Below are positions 17,303-24,600 of a stretch of DNA of 64,000 nucleotides, one piece after another; the stretch's first letter is position 1, and each line of letters starts with the position of its first letter. The position numbers and the translations under genes were made by a program. The DNA lies in contig NZ_JAHQUY010000003.1 of NCBI RefSeq assembly GCF_019052365.1, positions 1 through 64,000 on the forward strand, given 5' to 3'. The notes under the pieces are model-generated. The model made no database searches. It saw only the letters and a list, made by a program, of their open reading frames with translations, and was not told where the DNA came from. The stretch is from Leyella stercorea (GTDB taxonomy: Bacteria; Bacteroidota; Bacteroidia; Bacteroidales; Bacteroidaceae).

Positions 17303-18363
17303 TACTATCGGACTCAGAGGTGCAGACTCTGAACGAAATAATAGAAAACGCACAGAACATCGTGATTTGCTGCCACAAGTCGCCCGACGGTGATGCACTT
17401 GGTTCATCGCTCGGCTGGGCTAACTTTCTGACGGTTTGCGGCAAATCGCCAACAATCGTTGTGCCCGACGCCTATCCCGACTTCTTGCAGTGGATGCCGG
17501 GCGCCAACGCCATCGTGCGTTACGACAAACATACCGAACAAGCCACAACTTTATTGCAGAATGCCGACCTCGTGTTCTGTCTCGACTTCAACGGCAGCGA
17601 CCGTGTAGACGAGATGAAGGACGCGCTCGAGGCTTCGCCTGCCAAGAAGGTGATGATAGACCACCATCTCGACCCGAAGATGCAGACCGTTCTTACGGTG
17701 TCGCATCCTAATATGTCGAGCACATCGGAGCTTGTGTTCCGCATCATCTGGCAGTTGGGCAAGTTCGATGATATGCCGAAAGAGTGCGCCGTCAATATCT
17801 ATTGCGGCATGATGACCGATACGGGCGGCTTTACGTACAACTCTACGCAGCCCGAGATATTCTTCATCATCAGTCAGCTGCTCACCAAAGGCATCGACAA
17901 AGACCGCATCTACCGCAACGTGTTCAACAACTTCAGCCATTGGGCTATACGTCTGCGCGGCTATCTGATGAGCCAAAAGCTCAACGTGTTCTCCGACCTC
18001 CACGCTTCTTACTTCACCATCTCGCGCCGCGACATGCGCGAATACCATTTCATAAAGGGCGACGCCGAAGGACTCGTCAACGAACCGCTGCGCATCAAGG
18101 GCATGAAGCTCTCAGTATCGCTGCGCGAGGACGACCGTCGCGACAATCTTATATGGGTGAGCCTGCGCTCTGTGGGCAATTTCCCATGCAACAAGATGGC
18201 TGAGGACTTCTTCAACGGAGGCGGACATCTCAACGCGAGCGGCGGACGACTCAACTGTTCGCTTGCTGAGGCAGAGAAGATTGTGAGAGAGGCTTTCGCC
18301 TACTACGAAGGAGCGCTCACCGGATGGGGACCGCTGCCTAAAAGCAGAAAAGAGAACGTGTAA
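17284..18363 (+). CDS. nrnA: DHH-family phosphoesterase NrnA (nanoRNase / pAp phosphatase)
   Basis: This 359-residue protein has a DHH domain (SPDGDALGSS near residue 38, DFNGSDRVDE, MIDHHLD) and a C-terminal DHHA1 domain ending in the GGGHLNASGG nucleotide-binding motif. NrnA degrades very short RNAs and dephosphorylates pAp; some relatives act on cyclic dinucleotides or pApA. The start at 17284 was chosen because the -7 box lies 7 bases upstream. Met3 is an alternative. It is followed after 38 bases by the DUF4827 lipoprotein gene. Confidence 0.93.
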   Translation: MDMNINILSDSEVQTLNEIIENAQNIVICCHKSPDGDALGSSLGWANFLTVCGKSPTIVVPDAYPDFLQWMPGANAIVRYDKHTEQATTLLQNADLVFCLDFNGSDRVDEMKDALEASPAKKVMIDHHLDPKMQTVLTVSHPNMSSTSELVFRIIWQLGKFDDMPKECAVNIYCGMMTDTGGFTYNSTQPEIFFIISQLLTKGIDKDRIYRNVFNNFSHWAIRLRGYLMSQKLNVFSDLHASYFTISRRDMREYHFIKGDAEGLVNEPLRIKGMKLSVSLREDDRRDNLIWVSLRSVGNFPCNKMAEDFFNGGGHLNASGGRLNCSLAEAEKIVREAFAYYEGALTGWGPLPKSRKENV

Positions 18364-18401
18364 ACAAAACGACAATAACATAAAATAAACAGAATAGAAG
18401 A

Positions 18402-19040
18402 ATGAAGAAACTCAATCTTATCATCATGACACTGGTGGCTGTAATGGCTCTTGCTGCGTGCAACGACGGCGTTACCTACGCCGATCTGAAGAAAAAGGAG
18501 CGCAACGCTATCAACAGATACATCACAAGCCACAAGATACAGAAAATCACTGAGGCTGAATTTGAGAAGAAAGGCTTTGTTACCGACACTACCAAGAACG
18601 AATATGTACTCTTCGAGAGCACCGGCGTATACATGCAGATTGTGCGCAAGGGCGGCGGCGAGAAGCTCAAGGACGGCGAGACGGCTACCGTGCTCTGCCG
18701 CTTCAAGGAGTACAACATCCTCGAAGGCGACTCTGCGCTTCAGCTCACCAACATCACTCAGTACAGCTGGCAGGTAGACAAGATGAGCGTGAAGAACACA
18801 TCGGGCACCTTCACCGGTTCGTTCATCAGTGGCGAGAGTCTCATGTACAGCAAGTACAGCACGCAGGCTGTGCCGTCGGGCTGGCTCGTTCCGCTCACGT
18901 ATATCAATCTCGGACGCATTCCGAAGGGCGAGGAGACAGCGCTCGTACGCCTCATCGTTCCACACACACAGGGACAGAGCGACGCTTCGTCGAACGTTTA
19001 CCCCTGCCTCTACGAACTCTCGCTTGAGCGTGGCAGATAG
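18402..19040 (+). CDS. DUF4827 lipoprotein (FKBP-like)
   Basis: This 212-residue protein has a lipoprotein signal, with the lipobox LAAC placing the acylated Cys at about residue 20. The body matches DUF4827: VTYADLKKKERNAI, NEYVLFESTGVYMQIVRKGGGEKL, and a GEETALVRLIVPH segment resembling the FKBP-type peptidyl-prolyl isomerase fold. Isomerase activity is not shown for this family. In Bacteroidales it commonly sits between nrnA-like and phosphoglucosamine mutase genes, as here. Confidence 0.88.
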   Translation: MKKLNLIIMTLVAVMALAACNDGVTYADLKKKERNAINRYITSHKIQKITEAEFEKKGFVTDTTKNEYVLFESTGVYMQIVRKGGGEKLKDGETATVLCRFKEYNILEGDSALQLTNITQYSWQVDKMSVKNTSGTFTGSFISGESLMYSKYSTQAVPSGWLVPLTYINLGRIPKGEETALVRLIVPHTQGQSDASSNVYPCLYELSLERGR

Positions 19041-19054
19041 TCTGATAGCATCCT

Positions 19055-19086
19055 ATCTCACCATCTCAACACCTCACTATCTCAAC
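19055..19086. repeat. 8-bp repeat family, four units (locus 2)
   Basis: The units are ATCTCACC, ATCTCAAC, ACCTCACT and ATCTCAAC, each exactly 8 bp, in the 73-base gap between the DUF4827 gene and glmM. Confidence 0.7.
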
Positions 19087-19113
19087 ATAATACATTTTTA
19101 AACAAATACGATT

Positions 19114-20499
19114 ATGACCCTCATTAAATCGATTTCGGGCATCCGCGGCACTATCGGCGGACCTACAGGCGACACTCTGAATCCGCTTGACATCGTTAAG
19201 TTCACAACAGCCTACGCTACATTCATGAAGCGCGGCGCTAAGGGCGAAGGACGCAACAAAATTGTCGTAGGACGCGACGCACGCATCTCAGGCGACATGG
19301 TACGCAACGTGGTTTGCGGCACACTCATGGGTATGGGACTCGACGTTATCGACATCGACCTCGCCACAACGCCTACAACAGAGCTGGCTGTGCGCTGGAC
19401 AGGCGCCCTCGGCGGCATCATCATAACAGCAAGTCACAACCCGCGCCAGTGGAACGCACTGAAACTGCTCAACGGCGAAGGCGAGTTCCTCACCAAGGAC
19501 GACGGCAACGAGGTGCTGAGCATCGCCGAGAAGGAAGACTTCGACTATGCCGACGTCGATTCGCTCGGCTCTTACACACGCGACGACTCGTTCAACCAGC
19601 GCCATATCGAGAGCGTACTCGACCTCAAGCTGGCTGACGTGGACGCTATCCGCAACGCTAAGTTCAAGGTTTGCGTAGACACTATCAACAGCGTGGGCGG
19701 CATCATACTGCCCGACCTGCTGAAGGCGCTCGGCGTAGAATATACTATCCTCAACTCTACAGCCAACGGCGACTTTGCCCACAACCCGGAGCCGCTGGAG
19801 AAGAACCTGCAGGGCATCATGGACGAGATGCGCAGCGGCAAGTACGGCCTCGGCATCGTTGTCGACCCCGACGTAGACCGTCTGGCGTTCATCTGCGAGA
19901 ACGGCGAGATGTTCGGCGAGGAATACACACTCGTGAGCGTAGCCGACTACGTGCTGCAGCACACACCGGGCAACACCGTGTCTAACCTTTCTTCTACACG
20001 CGCTCTGCGCGACGTAACAGAGCGTCACGGCGGCACGTACACAGCAGCGGCAGTAGGCGAGGTGAACGTTACGACAAAGATGAAGGAAGTAGGCGCCGTA
20101 ATCGGCGGCGAAGGCAACGGCGGCGTAATCTACCCGGAGAGCCACTACGGTCGCGACGCTCTTGTAGGCATCGCTCTGTTCCTCTCTTCGCTGGCTCACA
20201 AGAAGTGCACGGCGAGCCAGCTCCGCGGCACATTCCCCAACTACTTCATCGCCAAGAACCGCATCGACCTCACTCCGTCTACCGACATCGACGCTATCCT
20301 CGAGAAGGTGAAGGAGATGTACGCATCGGAGAAAATCACGGATATCGACGGCGTGAAGATCGACTTCCCCGACAAGTGGGTACACCTGCGCAAGTCGAAC
20401 ACCGAGCCTATTATCCGCGTATACAGCGAGGCTGCAACGATGGAGGAGGCTGACGCATTGGGCAAGAAGCTCATGCAGGTGGTTTACGACATGCAGTAA
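19114..20499 (+). CDS. glmM: Phosphoglucosamine mutase (phosphohexomutase)
   Basis: This 461-residue protein has the four phosphohexomutase motifs in order: active serine loop TASHNPRQWNALK (about residue 108), metal loop DPDVDRLAF, sugar loop GEGNGG, and phosphate loop RKSNTEPIIRVYSEA. The start (MTLIKSISGIRGTIGG) and the GlmM-like sugar loop favour glucosamine-6-phosphate to glucosamine-1-phosphate conversion for peptidoglycan and LPS precursors. A phosphomannomutase/phosphoglucomutase role is possible. It is followed by a repeat element that supplies a terminator. Confidence 0.9.
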   Translation: MTLIKSISGIRGTIGGPTGDTLNPLDIVKFTTAYATFMKRGAKGEGRNKIVVGRDARISGDMVRNVVCGTLMGMGLDVIDIDLATTPTTELAVRWTGALGGIIITASHNPRQWNALKLLNGEGEFLTKDDGNEVLSIAEKEDFDYADVDSLGSYTRDDSFNQRHIESVLDLKLADVDAIRNAKFKVCVDTINSVGGIILPDLLKALGVEYTILNSTANGDFAHNPEPLEKNLQGIMDEMRSGKYGLGIVVDPDVDRLAFICENGEMFGEEYTLVSVADYVLQHTPGNTVSNLSSTRALRDVTERHGGTYTAAAVGEVNVTTKMKEVGAVIGGEGNGGVIYPESHYGRDALVGIALFLSSLAHKKCTASQLRGTFPNYFIAKNRIDLTPSTDIDAILEKVKEMYASEKITDIDGVKIDFPDKWVHLRKSNTEPIIRVYSEAATMEEADALGKKLMQVVYDMQ

Positions 20500-20500
20500 T

Positions 20501-20578
20501 CGTAGGAGGCTACGGCATTCCTGCCGTAGTCATTAGAAAAGATAGAAGGCTACGGCAGTAATGTCGTAGCCTTTTTTG
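20501..20578 (+). repeat. GGAGGCTACGGCA element, short copy C, with terminator
   Basis: It begins two bases after the glmM stop: CGTAGGAGGCTACGGCATTCCTGC lacks the 32-base internal segment of copies A and B. Its right part forms a stem AAGGCTACG (about 20546-20554) with CGTAGCCTT followed by TTTTTTG, which should terminate glmM transcription. A mobile-type repeat appears to serve as a terminator. Confidence 0.7.
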
Positions 20579-20628
20579 TTTTTAACAATTATTACTTATA
20601 AATAGTGATGCGGTTGGAAAAGAAACGG

Positions 20629-20636
20629 TATATTTG
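20629..20636 (+). promoter_or_regulatory. -7 box of the SprT-like gene
   Basis: TATATTTG matches the consensus, about 97 bases before the start codon at 20733. Confidence 0.45.
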
Positions 20637-20732
20637 TCAGGAAATGATAAGAATATCGTTAAACTATTTATATAAAAACCGAATTGAATATGACATATAT
20701 AAAAGAAGACGATAGTAAAAAGATAATATAGT

Positions 20733-21176
20733 ATGGAAAAAATTACGAAAGAATTAATCAAAGAATTATTTAAGAAATACAACACTTTGTATTTCGATAA
20801 GGAATTGCGTCTACCAAGATTTACGACATATAAAGGTCGACGAACATGCGGAGTATATTCTTATAAGATTGATAAAAAGACGAAAAAACTAAAAAATGAA
20901 CGTTTTGCAATAGCTAATAACGTAAATTGGAGTGAAGATGCCTTAAGAGATACGATAGTACATGAAATGATACATTGCTATATTGCACAGAAGAATATTA
21001 AAGATAACCGTGATCACGGAAAGGTATTCAAACAGATGATGAACGATTATAACCGTCATTATGGATTAAATATTACGGTTAAAATCGATAATAAGCAATT
21101 TCCGTTTACTGACCAGAAACCGAGGAAAAGCCTTATACAAAAATTGATTAAGTATTTAAAAAAGATAATGGGTTAA
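20733..21176 (+). CDS. SprT-like zinc metalloprotease domain protein
   Basis: This 147-residue protein has the SprT/gluzincin zinc motif HEMIHCY (His-Glu-x-x-His, near residue 77) followed by DHGKVFKQMM, a conserved SprT feature with the third ligand. The N-terminal LFKKYNTLYFDKELRLPRF is also typical. The gene is markedly AT-rich and uses different codons from its GC-rich neighbours. It stands alone between repeat arrays, which suggests acquisition. SprT-like domains occur in DNA-protein crosslink proteases and in uncharacterised bacterial proteins; the specific role is unknown. Confidence 0.85.
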   Translation: MEKITKELIKELFKKYNTLYFDKELRLPRFTTYKGRRTCGVYSYKIDKKTKKLKNERFAIANNVNWSEDALRDTIVHEMIHCYIAQKNIKDNRDHGKVFKQMMNDYNRHYGLNITVKIDNKQFPFTDQKPRKSLIQKLIKYLKKIMG

Positions 21177-21243
21177 CGATATAGTCAATCAATACGTCCT
21201 TGTTGTTGATAATTAATTGAATGTAATTCATTTTCAGTTAATC

Positions 21244-21367
21244 CGGGCGGCGAACGGAATCCGATCGGGCGGCGGACGGAATCCGATTGGACGGCGAACG
21301 GAATCCGATCGGGCGGCGAACGGAATCCGATTGGGTGGCGAACGGAATCCGATTGGACGGCGTTCGC
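21244..21367. repeat. 22-bp tandem repeat, five units (locus 3 of 3)
   Basis: Units start at 21258, 21280, 21302, 21324 and 21346, alternating AATCCGATCGGGCGGCG and AATCCGATTGGACGGCG types. Each contains the near-palindrome CCGATCGG. There are no spacers, so this is not CRISPR. The stretch 21177-21644 otherwise holds only a promoter. Confidence 0.85.
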
Positions 21368-21537
21368 CACGAATGAACAAAAACCTGATTTGTATTCGAC
21401 TTGGTGCTGCGGAGGCCGGAGACCTCCGCTACTTATAGGTTCATGATTGACTCACGCCATATTTCGGATGAACTACTTTTTTCCCTTCAAGCCTAATGTT
21501 TTTCGCGATTAACGCCCTCTATCTTGTGTTTTTTTCT

Positions 21538-21545
21538 TATTTTTG
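21538..21545 (+). promoter_or_regulatory. -7 box upstream of the alpha-2-macroglobulin-like gene
   Basis: TATTTTTG followed by C matches TAnnTTTG about 100 bases before the chosen start at 21645. It also argues against an upstream start near 21543, which would sit on the promoter. Confidence 0.5.
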
Positions 21546-21644
21546 CATAATATAGGTAGCGTTTCGGCAATTCGGGCTGACCTTATAGCTCCATGTCAGC
21601 ACTATCTATGCAAAACATCACATCACGGACAAAAACAAATTGCT

Positions 21645-24600
21645 ATGAAAAGAACGATAATTGCCACATTGATAGCCATGCTGTTGTTGCCGATGACGGC
21701 AATGGCCGACTCATATACGTCACTTTGGAAGAAATACGACGCGGCGGTGGGCAAGGACCATCCGCAGACAGCGCTGAAGGTGCTCGCACAGATAAGCGAC
21801 AAGGCAGAGAAGGAGCGTGCCTACGGACATCTGCTCAAGGCGCAGGTGGCTTCGCTCGATTGGGTGGCTCAGCTCTCAAGAGATTCCATCCCGGCTATGG
21901 AGCGCCATCTGAAGAAGAGCGGCGAGACAGCCGAGCGCAAGGGCGACCGCGTGCTTGCCGCCATATACCAGTCGGTGATGGGCCGAATGTACGCCTCTTA
22001 CCGCTACGCCTTCGACGACGCCAAGGAGCTTAGCGCCGAGTGCTACCGCCGCTCGATGGCGCATCCCGAAGCTCTTGCCGCAGCCTACTGCACCGACTAT
22101 CTGCCGTTCGTTGAGGACGGCGTCGACTCGAAATACTACTACGACGACATGCTGCACATCATCGGCATTGCAGCCGGCGACTATCGCGGCATGCACGACT
22201 ACTACGCCGCGCACGGCAAGCGCGAAGGTGCCTGTCTAACAGCCTTGCAGATGGTGAAGCAGGCGCACGGCAACAGCTATGCCACACGCGTGAAGAAGTC
22301 GAAGTACATCATGTCGCTCGACTCGCTCGCCAGCGAGTACAGAGACCTCGTGGTGTGCGGCGAGGTGGCGATAGCCCGCTACGAGTTCATGGAGAACGCC
22401 GAGGACGTGACAGCCGAGGAGAAGAACAACTACATCAACTACGCTCTCACCAAGTGGGGCGCCTGGACGCGCATGAACATTCTGCGCAACGCTCAGCGCC
22501 GTCTAACGCTACCCTCTGTACATGCGCTGCTTGGCGGCGAGATGGCTCTGCCCGGTGTGCCGCGCAAGGTGATTGTACTGGGCGCCAACAACGTAGGCGA
22601 AGTGCGCCTCACGGCAAGCCGACTGAACATAACCAGTGCCGAGCAGTATGACGTAAACCGCGACAAGGACTACGCCCGCCTGCGCCGTCATATCGTGACT
22701 GCCGAAGCGCCCGCTACCGACGTGCGCCGCTATGTCGGACTGCCGGCTTACAAGACCGTGAGCGACACGCTCGAGATTCCCGGCTTGCGTTCGGGTTTCT
22801 ATCTCGTCGAACTCTCTACCGACAACGTGAACGTGCCCGTCGAGCGCCGCATCTTGCGCGTCTGCAATATATATCCGCTCATCGAGACGCTGCCCGGCAA
22901 CCGTTATCGCGTAGTTGTGCTCAACGCTACGACGGGCGAAGCTGTGCCCGGTGCAAAGGTGTTGATGAACTTTGTGAAGAACAACGCCGAGGGCGAGAAA
23001 CTTGAGGCGAAGCACTACGAGTGCGACGCCAACGGCGAGGTGATTGTCGAGTTCGGCAATCGCGAACCAGTGTCTTACTCTATATCCACCGCCGACGAAC
23101 AGGCTTTCCCCGTGACGTCGATAAACGGACGGTTCTACTATAACCGCACTCATTTTGAGACCACCTCGACAACTATCTATACCGACCGCCGCATCTACCG
23201 ACCGGGTCAGACCGTGCACGTAGCGGCTATCGCCTATAAGTATTACGGCGCCGACCAGCACGCCGAGGCACAGAAGCAGCAGACCATGACGCTCACGCTG
23301 CGCGACGCCAACCGTAAGGAGGTTGCCGCGAAGAGTGTCACTACGGACGAATATGGCATGGCTTCAGCCGACTTCGTTCTGCCGCAGAACGGCTTGAACG
23401 GTGTCTACACGTTGCGCAGCGACTACGGCAATGTGCAGTACTACAACTTCACCGTCGAGGAATACAAGCGCCCCACGTTCGGCGTAGAGATAGAGAAGGC
23501 TGCGTCGCGCTATGCAGCCGGCGACACCGTGCGCCTCGCTGCCAAGGCAAAGAGCTTTGCCGGTGTGCCTGTGCAGGGCGCAAAGGTGGAGGTGAAGGTT
23601 GTGCGCCGTCCGTCTTTCTTCTGGCGTTGCGCTTCTACAGACGCTCGCACGGAGACAGTCTACAGTGGCGTAGCGCAGACCGATAATGACGGAGCTTTCA
23701 CGGTGAAGGTGCCCGTCATCGTGCCAGAGCAGTACGACGAACGCCACAACCGCTACTTCACATTCGACGTTGAGGCTCACGTGACCGACGTTTCGGGCGA
23801 GACCCAGAGCGCAGAAACGGCTCTCCCGTACAGCGACCGCCCGACATTGCTCACCTGCGACGTGCCCGAACAGACACTCGCCGACGACCTGCACACCATC
23901 AAGTTCGCTTATCTGAACAATGCCGGCGAACCCATCGACGGTGATGTTACATATTATATAGACAACGACCGCTACACCTGCAAGGCTAACACCGAGGTGC
24001 AGGTAGACGGAAAGTCGCTCGCTTCGATGCGCCACCGCTTCGTGGCTTACTGCGGAACGGACACTCTGACGCAGTCGTTCGTCACATTCACGCTGCAAGA
24101 CCGCCGTGCGCCGGTAGAGACACACGACTGGTTCTACGTTTCTTCGCGCCAGTTCAAGAGCAAGTCGGCACCTGTCTTCATACAACTGGGATCTACCGAC
24201 AGCATCCAGCACGTTGTCTACACGCTCATCGCCGGCGACAAGGTGATAGAGGACGGCAGAGCCGATTTGCGCAACGAAGTGCGCACACGCTCCATCACCT
24301 ATAAAGAAGAGTGGGGCGACGGCATCACGCTCTCCGTGGCTTGGGTGAAGAACGGCAAGGCTTATCAGCACACCGAGCGCATTGAGCGCCCACAGCCCGA
24401 CACGCATCTCAACATAAAGTGGACCACCTTCCGCGACCGACTCGTGCCCGGACAGCGCGAGACCTGGACTCTGAACATCACCAACCCCGACGGCACGCCG
24501 GCAAAGGCGCAGCTTATGGCTACGCTCTACGACAAGTCGCTCGACAAGCTGCGCCCACACAGCCTACAGTTCAGTCTGCCTATGTACAACAACGTGCCGT

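Noticed and set aside
21258-21367. Possible CRISPR array
   Set aside because: Repeats are directly adjacent with no unique spacers and no cas gene is present.
21217-21438. 73-codon open frame across the 22-bp array
   Set aside because: The peptide is only the translated repeat with period 22 residues; 22 bp is not a multiple of three and no promoter or homology is seen.
21543-21644. Upstream start for the A2M-like protein
   Set aside because: It coincides with the -7 box and would bury the signal peptide; the ATG at 21645 is better.
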